Shown here: positions 36,846 through 44,893 of the stretch, piece by piece
Numbering within the stretch: the stretch's first letter is position 1
Layout: each line of letters opens with the position of its first letter
Assembly (NCBI RefSeq): GCF_003312875.1
Contig: NZ_CP015163.1
Coordinates: forward strand, 4,154,001-4,218,000
DNA length: 64,000 bases
Direction: 5' to 3'
Source: Amycolatopsis albispora
GTDB lineage: Bacteria; Actinomycetota; Actinomycetes; Mycobacteriales; Pseudonocardiaceae
Translations under genes and position numbers: made by a program
The notes under the pieces: model-generated
The model's input: the letters and a program-made list of their open reading frames with translations, nothing else
Told to the model about the DNA's origin: nothing
Databases searched by the model: none

Positions 36846-38066
36846 CGCGGGCTCAAGCGGTGGTTGCAACGGGGGACTGTCCGGACAGTACTCGGTTGAG
36901 GGATTGGGCTGGGGTGAGCCAGCCCAGGGTGTGGCGGGGGCGTTCGTTGAGTTCGGCGGCGACGGCGGCGAGGTCGTCGGCGGTGTGCCTGGTCAGGTCG
37001 GTGCCTTTGGGGAAGTACTGGCGGAGCAGGCCGTTGGTGTTCTCGTTGGTGCCGCGTTGCCAGGGTGAGTGCGGGTCGCAGAAGTAGATGGCCATGTCGG
37101 TGGCCAGGGTGATCTCGGCGTGGCGGGCCATTTCGTTGCCGCGGTCCCAGGTCAGCGAGCGTCGCAGCTGGGCGGGCAGGGTGGTGATGGTGGCGATCAT
37201 CGCGTCGCGGACGTGCTCGGCGGTGTGACCGTGGGGCAGGTGCAGCAGCAGCACGAACCGGGTGGACCGCTCCACCAGCGTCCCGATCGCGGAGCTGTTG
37301 CCGGCGCCGAGGATCAGATCGCCTTCCCAGTGCCCGGGCACCGCGCGGTCGGCGGCCTCGGCCGGGCGCGCCGAGATCGGGATCGGGCCGGGCAGCCGGG
37401 GCGGCAGGTGGCGGCGGGCCTGGCCGCGGGGACGGCGCAGCGCCCGCCCGGTCCGCAGGCACGCGGCCAGCTCACGCCGTAACGCGCCCCGGCTCTGGAC
37501 GTAAATGGCCTGGTAGATCGTCTCGTGCGACACCCAACGCTCCGGCTGATCGGCAAAAGCGAGCTTGCGCGCGGCCGCGATCTGCCCGGGCGACCACCGC
37601 TTCTCCAGCCGAGTCTGCACCCACGCCCGCAGCCGGGCGTCAACAGCCAGCTTCACCGGTTTCGGACGCCGCGCCCGCACCCGCGCCGCGCTGTCGGCAA
37701 CCACCGCCCGATACGCCACCGGCCCACCATGACGAGCCACCTCCCGGCTCACCGTCGACGCCGCCCGCCCCAGCCCCCGAGCGATCCTGCGCAACGACCA
37801 CCCCGCACACAACCCCCGCGAGATCTCCTCCCGCTCAGCCAACGACAAATACCGCCCGCCCAGCGCACACGGCGCGTTCCCGATCACCCCACCAGCCTGC
37901 GCGAACCACCGCCGCCCCGTCTCATGCGACACACCCGCCAACCCCGCCGCCGGCCGCACCGCCCACCCCGCCCGCACCAACCCCCAAAACCGCACCCGAA
38001 CATCACGACCCAGCACCATCACAACTCCCATCAACAAGGGTGTTGCAACAACCACTGGAATCCACC
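36846..38066. mobile_element. IS30-family insertion sequence, copy 2
   Basis: 1221 bp, the same ends (CGCGGGCTCAAG to GGAATCCACC) and the same orientation in the window as the copy at 12103-13323. Flanked by the 3-bp duplication TGG (36843-36845 and 38067-38069). Its site is the same base step in the palindrome as copy 1 but in the opposite arm, so relative to the palindrome it is inserted in reverse. The lack of visible divergence between copies implies recent transposition or gene conversion. Confidence 0.93.
36853..38031 (-). CDS. IS30-family transposase (copy 2)
   Basis: 392 residues with the same translated sequence as the transposase at 12110-13288, including the HTH, the Asp residues in WEGDLILGAG and TWDRGNEM, and the Glu in NENTNGLLRQ. 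Open reading frames extending further upstream are flanking DNA. Intact and probably active. Confidence 0.95.
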   Translation of the reverse strand: MGVVMVLGRDVRVRFWGLVRAGWAVRPAAGLAGVSHETGRRWFAQAGGVIGNAPCALGGRYLSLAEREEISRGLCAGWSLRRIARGLGRAASTVSREVARHGGPVAYRAVVADSAARVRARRPKPVKLAVDARLRAWVQTRLEKRWSPGQIAAARKLAFADQPERWVSHETIYQAIYVQSRGALRRELAACLRTGRALRRPRGQARRHLPPRLPGPIPISARPAEAADRAVPGHWEGDLILGAGNSSAIGTLVERSTRFVLLLHLPHGHTAEHVRDAMIATITTLPAQLRRSLTWDRGNEMARHAEITLATDMAIYFCDPHSPWQRGTNENTNGLLRQYFPKGTDLTRHTADDLAAVAAELNERPRHTLGWLTPAQSLNRVLSGQSPVATTA

Positions 38067-38111
38067 TGGCTTTCGAGACGCCAAACGTCTCGAAAGCCAC
38101 ATTCGTGACAC
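38067..38111. repeat. dispersed palindrome, copy C, right part
   Basis: TGGCTTTCGAGACG, loop CCAAA, then CGTCTCGAAAGCCACATTCG and GTGACAC. Joined to 36831-36842 it restores a full palindrome. Its loop is the reverse complement of the copy B loop. It lies 18 bp beyond the ptsI stop. Confidence 0.85.
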
Positions 38112-38129
38112 CGCCCAGCCCGGGCGCGG

Positions 38130-39773
38130 TCAGCTGGCGGCGGCGCGAGCGGCGGCGGCGTCCGGGGCGGCGATGGCGGCCGCCGCCACCGCCGCGCAGT
38201 CGTCGAAGGTCTGGCGCCGGAGGGCGGCTCGGACCGCGGGCACCGCCGGGGCCGACATGGACAGGCTCGTCACGCCCAGCCCGGTGAGAACCGGCGCCAG
38301 CAACGGATCGCCTGCCGCCTCGCCGCAGATGCCCACCGGTTTCGCGGATTTCCGCCCCGCCTCGGCGACCATCGACACCAGGTCCAGCAACGCGGGCTGC
38401 CACGGGTCCAGCAGGTCGTTCAGCTCACCGAGCAACCGGTCCGCGGCGAAGGTGTACTGCGCCAGGTCGTTGGTGCCGATGCTGACGAAGTCCACTTCGG
38501 CCAGGATCGCCTCCGCCCGCAGCGCCGCCGCGGGGACCTCGATCATCACACCCGCCCGCGCGATGCCGAAGTGCCGCACCCGCGCGGCGAACTCCCGCGC
38601 TTCGGCCGCGGTCGCCACCATCGGCGCCATCACGCGCACGTCGGTCTCGTGCTCGCGCGCCGCCAGGCTGATCGCCTCCAGCTGCACGTCCAGCAGCCCC
38701 GGGTTCCGGCGGCCCACCCGATACCCCCGGACACCGAGCGCCGGGTTCGGCTCCACGTCGTCGTTGGCGAACGGCACCGGCTTGTCCGCGCCCGCGTCCA
38801 GCGTCCGCACCACCACCGGCCGCCCGGGGAACGCGGCGAAGACCTTGCCGTACGCGGCGCGCTGCTCGTCCAGCGAAGGCGCCTCGGCCCGGTCCAGGAA
38901 CAGGAACTCCGTGCGGAACAACCCGATCCCCTCGGCGTCGGCCGCCGCGGCTTCCTCCAGCCCGCCCGCGCCACCGATGTTCAGCAGCAGCTTGACCGGG
39001 TGGCCGTCCTTCGTCGAACCGGGACCGCGGTGCCGCGCCAGCTCACGCCGCTGCTCCTCGGCCTCCCGCTCGATCGAGTCCAGCAGGCGCGTCTCCGGAT
39101 CAACCACCACCTTGCCCGCGCCACCGTCGACCACCACCAGCTGGCCGTCCGACAACGACTCCGCCGCCGCGCAGCCGACCACCGCCGGAATGCCCAGCGA
39201 CCGCGCCAGGATCGCGGTGTGGCTGGTGGCGCCGCCCTTCTCGGTGACGATGGCCAGCACGTTCGACGGATCGAGGGTGACCGTGTCGGCCGGCGCGAGG
39301 TCCACCGCGACCAGCACGAACGGCCCGTCCGCGGCCGGGATGCCCGGGGGTTCCACCCCGAGCGCGACCGCGATCGCCCGATCGCGGAGGTCGGCCAGGT
39401 CGGTCACCCGCTCGGCGAGGTACCCGCCGAGCCCGCGCAGCACCTCGATGTGCGCGGCGAACGCCTCCCGGACCGCCCACGCGGCGGGTAGTCCCTCGTC
39501 GGTGGCCTTCGCGATCCCCTGCTCCAGGCTGGGATCGCGGACCATCATCACCTGCGTGTCCAGGATTTCCGCCGCCTCACCGGAAAGCGCCTTGCCGCGC
39601 CGTTCCAGTTCCTCGGCGACCCCGGCGAGCGCGGCCTTCGCGGTGGCGAACTCCTGTTCCGCGCCCGCCGATTCCGGCACCTGTGCGGGCAGTTCCGGCA
39701 CCGGGCGCATGCGGGCGACCGTGCCGGAAGCGGTGCCCGGGCTCGCCGGATTCCCGTGCAGTTCGGTGGTCAC
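38130..39773 (-). CDS. ptsI: phosphoenolpyruvate-protein phosphotransferase (PTS enzyme I)
   Basis: 547 residues. The phospho-accepting His is in IVTEKGGATSHTAILARSLG; PEP-binding TIM-barrel motifs are EGIGLFRTEFLFLD, FVSIGTNDLAQYTF and KPVGICGEAAGD with the active-site Cys. Enzyme I takes phosphate from PEP and passes it to HPr, whose gene is not in this cluster. Last gene of the minus-strand polyol PTS run. Confidence 0.95.
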   Translation of the reverse strand: MTTELHGNPASPGTASGTVARMRPVPELPAQVPESAGAEQEFATAKAALAGVAEELERRGKALSGEAAEILDTQVMMVRDPSLEQGIAKATDEGLPAAWAVREAFAAHIEVLRGLGGYLAERVTDLADLRDRAIAVALGVEPPGIPAADGPFVLVAVDLAPADTVTLDPSNVLAIVTEKGGATSHTAILARSLGIPAVVGCAAAESLSDGQLVVVDGGAGKVVVDPETRLLDSIEREAEEQRRELARHRGPGSTKDGHPVKLLLNIGGAGGLEEAAAADAEGIGLFRTEFLFLDRAEAPSLDEQRAAYGKVFAAFPGRPVVVRTLDAGADKPVPFANDDVEPNPALGVRGYRVGRRNPGLLDVQLEAISLAAREHETDVRVMAPMVATAAEAREFAARVRHFGIARAGVMIEVPAAALRAEAILAEVDFVSIGTNDLAQYTFAADRLLGELNDLLDPWQPALLDLVSMVAEAGRKSAKPVGICGEAAGDPLLAPVLTGLGVTSLSMSAPAVPAVRAALRRQTFDDCAAVAAAAIAAPDAAAARAAAS

Positions 39774-39791
39774 GCGCGCACACCCCTCCGG

Positions 39792-40841
39792 TCAGCTGGC
39801 GGACGGTTCGATGGTCACCTTGATCGCCTCGCCGGAGGCCACCGTGTCGATCGCGTCGAGCACGCCGTCCAGCTTCAGCCGGTGCGTGATCAGGTCGTCG
39901 ACCCCGACCGCGCCGGTGGCGATCAGCTCCAGCGCCCGCTTGTTGTGGTCCGGGCTGGAGCCGTTGGCGCCGTAGATGGTCAGTTCGCGGTAGTGCACCA
40001 GGTTGGAGTCGCAGGCGATGATCGGGTTGTCCTTCGGCAGCCCGCCGAAGAAGCTGATCCGGCCGCGCCTGGCGGCCATCTTCAGCCCGTCCTCCTGCGC
40101 CTTGCCCGCCGCCGCGGCGGTGATGATCACGTCGGCACCGCGGCCTTCGGTCAGGTCCAGCACGGCATGCACCGGATCGGTTTCCGCACCGCAGATCGCG
40201 GCGTCCGGCTTGACCAGGTCCGCGGCCATGTCCAGGCGGCCGCGGTTCAGCTCGACCAAGTAGACCGCGGCGGCACCACGGGCCCTGGCCAGCCGCACGT
40301 GCAGGCAGCCGATCGGCCCCGCCCCGGTGACCACCACGACGTCACCTTCGCCGACCTGCGCGAACTCCTGTCCATTGAGGACACACGCGAGCGGCTCGGC
40401 GACCGACGCTTCGGCGTAGGACAGGCCTTCCGGGATCCGGTTCAGCCCGTCCACGCGCAGCACGCGCTGCGGCACGATCATGTACTCGGCGAACCCGCCG
40501 TCGAAGTGGTAGCCCATGGACAGCTGGTTCGGGCAGATGGTGCGCCAGCCGCGGCGGCAGTCCGCGCACTCACCACACGGGATCGCGGCGATCACCTGCA
40601 CCCGGTCGCCCGCCGCCCAGCCGTCGATCTCGGCGCCGGTTTCCACCACCTCACCGGCGATCTCGTGCCCGATCACCCGCGGCGGATCGATGTGGTGGTG
40701 CCCGTGCCGGAAGATCTTCAGGTCGGTGCCGCAGGTGGAGCACGCGTGCACGCGGATCTTCACCTCGTCCGGACCGGGCGACGGCTCCGGCGCATCCTCG
40801 ATCCGGATGTCGCCCGGCGCGTAGAAACGGGCCACCTTCAC
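39792..40841 (-). CDS. zinc-dependent medium-chain dehydrogenase, probably acting on a polyol or polyol phosphate
   Basis: 349 residues. The catalytic zinc region has Cys in HACSTCGTDLKIFRHG, RVIGHEIAGEVV and VAEPLACVLNG; the structural zinc has four Cys in PCGECADCRRGWRTIC; the nucleotide motif is VVVTGAGPIGCLHVRLA. Located between the PTS IIA and enzyme I genes. MtlD-type long-chain dehydrogenases are absent, so this enzyme may oxidise the phosphorylated polyol, as GatD does for galactitol 1-phosphate. A free-polyol role is also possible. Confidence 0.8.
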   Translation of the reverse strand: MKVARFYAPGDIRIEDAPEPSPGPDEVKIRVHACSTCGTDLKIFRHGHHHIDPPRVIGHEIAGEVVETGAEIDGWAAGDRVQVIAAIPCGECADCRRGWRTICPNQLSMGYHFDGGFAEYMIVPQRVLRVDGLNRIPEGLSYAEASVAEPLACVLNGQEFAQVGEGDVVVVTGAGPIGCLHVRLARARGAAAVYLVELNRGRLDMAADLVKPDAAICGAETDPVHAVLDLTEGRGADVIITAAAAGKAQEDGLKMAARRGRISFFGGLPKDNPIIACDSNLVHYRELTIYGANGSSPDHNKRALELIATGAVGVDDLITHRLKLDGVLDAIDTVASGEAIKVTIEPSAS

Positions 40842-41284
40842 TGGACTGCCTCCTCTTCGGTCGCGGTCAGAATGCGCAGGATCGTGTCCGGATCGGACGC
40901 TTCGCGCAGCTGAGCCGCCTGTTCGGCGTCGAGCAGGGTGCGGGCCAGCGCGGACAGGATCTGCACCTGTTCACTGCCCTGGGCCGCGATCCCGACGCAC
41001 AGCTTCACCTCTTGCCCGCCCCAGTCCACGCCGCCGGGGAACTGGACCACGGCCAGCGCGGTCCGCCTGACGTGCTCGCGGGCGGCGTTGGTGCCGTGCG
41101 GGATGGCCACGGCCTCACCGACGAAGGTGGAGACCGACTCCTCCCGCTCGAGCATGCCGTCGACGTAGGCGGGGTCCACCGCGCCGATCTCGACCAGCAC
41201 CGCGCCGACCTGGCGGATGGCGTCGTCGCGGTCGGCCGCGCTCGCGCCCAGCCGGATCCCGGAGGCCTCCAGCAGCTCAGCCAT
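40838..41284 (-). CDS. PTS mannitol/fructose-type EIIA
   Basis: 148 residues. The phospho-accepting His is in STFVGEAVAIPHGTNAARE, typical of mannitol-class IIA. It carries phosphate from HPr to the separate IIB domain. It overlaps the dehydrogenase gene (ATGA) and the IIB gene by 8 bases. Three separate polypeptides IIA, IIB and IIC replace the fused MtlA of enterobacteria. Confidence 0.9.
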   Translation of the reverse strand: MAELLEASGIRLGASAADRDDAIRQVGAVLVEIGAVDPAYVDGMLEREESVSTFVGEAVAIPHGTNAAREHVRRTALAVVQFPGGVDWGGQEVKLCVGIAAQGSEQVQILSALARTLLDAEQAAQLREASDPDTILRILTATEEEAVQ

Positions 41285-41582
41285 CCAGCGTGCCCCCGTC
41301 CCTGATCACCTGCTCGACCCGGTCGAACACCGGGTCGCCGAGGAAGTTCTGGAAGCCGATGATCACCGCGTCCGAGTTCTTCTTCGCCCGCGCCACCAGG
41401 GTTTCCTGGCACAGCACCAGCTGCGCGTCGCCGGGAATCTCGTTGACCGGGATGTGCTCGACCTTGACCTGGTACGGCTTGAGCCGCTTTCCCAGCTGTG
41501 CCGCGACCATCACGCTGCTGCCCATACCGGCGTCGCAGGCGATGATCACCTTGGTGATTTCCTTGCCGTCGATGCTGCTCAC
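41277..41582 (-). CDS. PTS mannitol-type EIIB
   Basis: 101 residues. The phosphocysteine loop is KVIIACDAGMGSSVMVAAQL, the mannitol IIB signature, with Cys near residue 16. It transfers phosphate from IIA to the sugar alcohol bound by IIC. Stand-alone domain, co-directional with IIC 23 bp upstream. Confidence 0.92.
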   Translation of the reverse strand: MSSIDGKEITKVIIACDAGMGSSVMVAAQLGKRLKPYQVKVEHIPVNEIPGDAQLVLCQETLVARAKKNSDAVIIGFQNFLGDPVFDRVEQVIRDGGTLDG

Positions 41583-41605
41583 GCGGATTCCCCTTTCGTT
41601 CCGGC

Positions 41606-42700
41606 TCAGACCTGGCCGCCGTTGGCGAGCTGCTGCTCGCGTTCCTCACGCCGGGCGTCCCGGCCGAACTTCAGCAGTACCGCCGAGATCAGGAAGCTCA
41701 CCGCGGCGGCGATCACCACACCGGCGATCACGCCCAGGTAACCACCCTTCGGGGTCACCGCGAGCACGGCGATGATGCTGCCCGGCGCGGGCGTGGCGGT
41801 CAGCCCGGCGTCGAACACGCTGAACACGAAGATGCCGGCCGCACCACCGGCGATGGCGGCCAGGATCAGCCGCGGCGCCGCCAGGATGTACGGGAAGTAG
41901 ATCTCGTGGATGCCGCCGAGGAACTGGATCACGATGGCGCCGGGCGCGGTGGCCCGCGCGCTCTTCGCGCCGAAGAAGGTCAGCGCCAGCAGGATGCCGA
42001 GGCCGGGGCCGGGGTTCGGCTCGATCAGGAACTCGATCGCCTTGCCGGTCTCCGCGGCGTCCGCGATGCCCAGCGGGGAGAGCACCCCGTGGTTGATCGC
42101 GTTGTTCAGGAACAGCACCTTGGCCGGTTCCACGATGAGCGAGACCAGTGGCAGCAGGCCGGTGTCGAACAGGGCCTGCACGCCGTTGCCGAGCGCCTTG
42201 GTCGCGCCCTGCACCACCGGGCCGATGGCGAGCATGCCGAGCACCGCCATCAGGCCGCCGATGATGCCGGCGCTGAAGTTGTCCACCAGCATCTTGAAGC
42301 CGGGCGCGGTCCGGCTGCCGACGTGCTCGTCGAACAGCTTCATCAGGTAACCGGCCAGCGGGCCGATCGCCATCGCGCCGAGGAACATCGGGATCTCGGC
42401 ACCGACCGCGAGGCCGACCGTGGCCACCGCGCCGACCACCGCGCCGCGCTGGCCGTGCACCAGCCTGCCGCCGGTGTAGCCGATCAGCACCGGCAGCAGG
42501 AAATTGATCATCGGGTCGACCAGCGTCTCGATCTTCGCGTTCGGCGTCCAGCCGGACGGGATGAACAACGCGGTGATCAGACCCCAGGCGATGAAGGCGC
42601 CGATGTTGGGCATCACCATGCCCGCCATGTGGCCGCCGAACCGCTGCACCGTGACCCGCACCCGGTGTCCCCGGGATGGCGCTTCTTCCGTCTTCGTCAT
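41606..42700 (-). CDS. PTS mannitol-type EIIC permease
   Basis: 364 residues from ATG 42700. It begins VQRFGGHMAGMVMPNIGAFI, typical of mannitol IIC, and has about eight membrane segments. The substrate motifs FLNNAINHGVLSPLGI and LGGIHEIYFPYILAAP contain the conserved NNAINHG and GGIHEIYFP. A longer frame upstream in the same phase overlaps the kinase gene and is not used. Transports and phosphorylates a hexitol or related polyol. Confidence 0.93.
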   Translation of the reverse strand: MTKTEEAPSRGHRVRVTVQRFGGHMAGMVMPNIGAFIAWGLITALFIPSGWTPNAKIETLVDPMINFLLPVLIGYTGGRLVHGQRGAVVGAVATVGLAVGAEIPMFLGAMAIGPLAGYLMKLFDEHVGSRTAPGFKMLVDNFSAGIIGGLMAVLGMLAIGPVVQGATKALGNGVQALFDTGLLPLVSLIVEPAKVLFLNNAINHGVLSPLGIADAAETGKAIEFLIEPNPGPGLGILLALTFFGAKSARATAPGAIVIQFLGGIHEIYFPYILAAPRLILAAIAGGAAGIFVFSVFDAGLTATPAPGSIIAVLAVTPKGGYLGVIAGVVIAAAVSFLISAVLLKFGRDARREEREQQLANGGQV

Positions 42701-42761
42701 CGTTGACTCTTCCTGCTGCTCGGACTGGTTTTCCTGACAGCCCCCCGGGATGTTCCCGGCT

Positions 42762-43706
42762 TCACGCCCCCGCGCCGACCCCGCGTTCCGGCTCCAGCTC
42801 GGGGTGCAGCCGCACCTCGGCCGCCCCCACTTCGACCGGGCCCGGCATGGTGCTGCCCGGCAGCGAAACCGCCGCCGCGCCCCACGCGACCCCGCTCTCC
42901 AGCGCCCGCGGGCCGTGCCCGCCACCGGCCAGGAACCCGGCCAGCAGCGAATCGCCCGCACCGACGGAACTCCGCGCCACGGCGTCGGCCTCGGCGTGCC
43001 ACGCGCCCTCGCCGTCGACCAGCACCGCGCCCTCGCCGCCCAGGCTCGCCAGCACCGCGCGGGCGCCGAGCCCACGCAGTTCCCGTGCGGCCTCGACGAC
43101 TTCACGCATGGTCGCGAGTGGACGGCCGACGGCCTCCTCCAGTTCTTCGAGGTTCGGCTTGACCAGCGCGGGCCCGGCCTTGACCGCGGCGAGCAACGCG
43201 GGTCCGCTGGTGTCCACCGCGACCTCGGCGCGCCCTTCGAGCGAGCGGATCAGCTCGGCGTAGAACCCGGCGTCGACCCCAGGTGGCAGGCTGCCCGCCA
43301 GTACCACCCAGGAGACGTCGGAGACGTTGCCGAGCACCGCCTTCGACAGTGCCGCGATCTCGGCCGCGGACAGCCGCGCGCCCGCCTCGTTCAGCTTGGT
43401 GACCGTGGCGTCCGGCTCGATCACGCTGATGTTGGTGCGCACCGGACCGGACGCTGGCACGCGCACCACGTCGATCTCGTACCGGTTCAGCAGGGAGATC
43501 AGGTGGTCGCCCTCCGGGCCGCCGGCCGGGAGCACCGCGCGGGCGTCGAGCCCGTTGCGCACCAGGGCGCGGGCCACGTTGATGCCCTTGCCGCCGGGGT
43601 GGACGTGCACCGCGGACGCGCGGTGGAGCTCACCGCGGACCAGGCGCGGCACCTCGACGGTGCGGTCCACGCTCGGGTTCGCCGTCACGGTGAGGAACAC
43701 CCGCAC
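42762..43706 (-). CDS. 1-phosphofructokinase-type PfkB kinase
   Basis: 314 residues from GTG 43706. It begins FLTVTANPSVDRTVEVPRL, with the substrate motif HPGGKGINVARALVRNG, SLPPGVDAGFY, and the catalytic Asp in SSVGAGDSLLAGFLAGG, as in FruK/LacC. In a polyol PTS cluster it would phosphorylate fructose 1-phosphate or tagatose 6-phosphate made by the dehydrogenase. First gene of the minus-strand operon, divergent from the DeoR regulator. Confidence 0.85.
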   Translation of the reverse strand: MRVFLTVTANPSVDRTVEVPRLVRGELHRASAVHVHPGGKGINVARALVRNGLDARAVLPAGGPEGDHLISLLNRYEIDVVRVPASGPVRTNISVIEPDATVTKLNEAGARLSAAEIAALSKAVLGNVSDVSWVVLAGSLPPGVDAGFYAELIRSLEGRAEVAVDTSGPALLAAVKAGPALVKPNLEELEEAVGRPLATMREVVEAARELRGLGARAVLASLGGEGAVLVDGEGAWHAEADAVARSSVGAGDSLLAGFLAGGGHGPRALESGVAWGAAAVSLPGSTMPGPVEVGAAEVRLHPELEPERGVGAGA

Positions 43707-43874
43707 ACCACCTCGGTCGTTGAGCCGGACTTGGTTTTGAGTGATTTTGCATGGGTTCACGTTGGTTTGCAAGCCCCGTGCCGGTTCGTAACCAAACAAG
43801 CACGCAAGTCCCCACATGAACTCACATCGTGTGGTTACCTGGACGGGAAATTCACGACAACGGGGCGGTGGGGG
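43707..43874. promoter_or_regulatory. divergent control region of the polyol PTS and its DeoR regulator
   Basis: A 168-bp stretch with markedly lower GC than its surroundings (for example TTGGTTTTGAGTGATTTTGC). It contains GGTTCGTAACC (43783-43793), an 11-bp odd palindrome, and repeated TTGGTTTG/AACCAAAC words. A DeoR-family site is likely here, but I cannot define its exact boundaries. Confidence 0.4.
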
Positions 43875-44636
43875 ATGTACGCGGAGGAGCGGCAGCAGAT
43901 CATCCTCGAACGGGCACGCGGCCTCGGCCGGGTGGACGTGGCGACGCTGGCGGAGGAGTTCACCGTCACCACGGAGACGGTGCGCCGCGATCTCACCGTG
44001 CTGGAACGGCACGGTGTGCTGCGACGGGTGCACGGCGGCGCGATTCCGGTGGAGCGGCTGGGTTTCGAGCCCGCGGTGTCCACTCGCGAAGGCGTGATGA
44101 CCGCGGAGAAGGAGCGCATCGCGAAGGCGGCGCTGGCGGAACTGCCGGAGGAAGGCACCATCCTGCTCGACGCGGGCACGACGACCGCACGCGTGGCCGA
44201 GCAGCTGCCGCTGGACCGCGAACTGACCGTGGTGACGCACTCGGTGAACATCGCGCTGGCCCTGACCACCCGGCCGAACCTGACGGTGATGCTGGTCGGC
44301 GGCCGGTTGCGGAGCCGGACGCTGGCGTCGGTGGACGCGTGGGCGCTGCGCGCGCTGGACGAGACGTTCGTCGAGGTGGCTTTCATGGCCACGAACGGGA
44401 TTTCCGTGGAACGCGGCCTGACCACCCCGGACCCAGCCGAGTCGATGGTGAAGCGCGCAGCGGTGAACTGCGCGCGCCGCGCGGTGCTGCTGGCCGACCA
44501 CACGAAGGTGGGCAACGACCACTTCTCGCGCTTCGCCGAACTGAGCGACATCGACACCTTCATCACCGACGACGGCATCGACGCCGCCGTCGCCGACGAA
44601 ATCGCCGCCACGGGCCCGCGAGTCCTACGAGTCTGA
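43875..44636 (+). CDS. DeoR-family transcriptional regulator
   Basis: 253 residues. The N-terminal HTH is YAEERQQIILERARGLGRVD with TLAEEFTVTTETVRRDLTVL, followed by VLRRVHGGAIPVERLGFEP. The DeoRC sensor domain has ILLDAGTTTARVAEQLP and MATNGISVERGLTTPDPAES. ATG 43875 follows GGTGGGGG. Divergent from the kinase-PTS operon, so it probably represses it and responds to a sugar phosphate. Confidence 0.9.
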   Translation: MYAEERQQIILERARGLGRVDVATLAEEFTVTTETVRRDLTVLERHGVLRRVHGGAIPVERLGFEPAVSTREGVMTAEKERIAKAALAELPEEGTILLDAGTTTARVAEQLPLDRELTVVTHSVNIALALTTRPNLTVMLVGGRLRSRTLASVDAWALRALDETFVEVAFMATNGISVERGLTTPDPAESMVKRAAVNCARRAVLLADHTKVGNDHFSRFAELSDIDTFITDDGIDAAVADEIAATGPRVLRV

Positions 44637-44689
44637 GCGATCGCCCACCCCCAGGGCGGAAACGAGCCAGCCGGGCACCTCATCGTCAA

Positions 44690-44746
44690 GTGTCACGAAT
44701 GTGGCTTTCGGGACGCGAAACGTCTCGAAAGCCACATTCGTGACAC
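44690..44746. repeat. dispersed palindrome, copy D
   Basis: GTGTCACGAATGTGGCTTTC continuing to GGGACG, loop CGAAA, then the complementary right arm ending CGTGACAC. One arm mismatch (GGGACG against CGTCTC). It lies 53 bp after the DeoR stop, in the convergent gap before the MocA-like gene. Confidence 0.85.
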
Positions 44747-44831
44747 GGCGCCCCACTCAACCGGCGGCCGGGGCACTCAGGGGGAGCAGTCGCCCACTCC
44801 CCCTCCCTCACCCCGGTCCAAAGCCAAAAAC

Positions 44832-44891
44832 ACGGCGGAGAACTCGTTGTCAAGGTACGCTCCCCAGCCTTGACAACGAGTTCTCCGCCGT
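44832..44891. terminator. long perfect hairpin between convergent genes
   Basis: A 24-bp arm starting ACGGCGGAGAACTCGTTGTC (44832-44855) and its exact reverse complement (44868-44891) flank a 12-base loop. The right arm ends 2 bp before the stop of the MocA-like gene. It is probably a bidirectional terminator for that gene and for transcripts from the DeoR side. No U-tract. Distinct in sequence from the dispersed palindrome 85 bp away. Confidence 0.7.
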
Positions 44892-44893
44892 CG

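Noticed and set aside
12103..38066. Composite transposon moved as one unit
   Set aside because: Each IS has its own different 3-bp duplication and its own palindrome target; a composite unit would show one duplication at the outer ends only.
36853..38403. 516-codon version of the second transposase
   Set aside because: The upstream part is the antisense of ptsI and differs from copy 1; it is flanking DNA.
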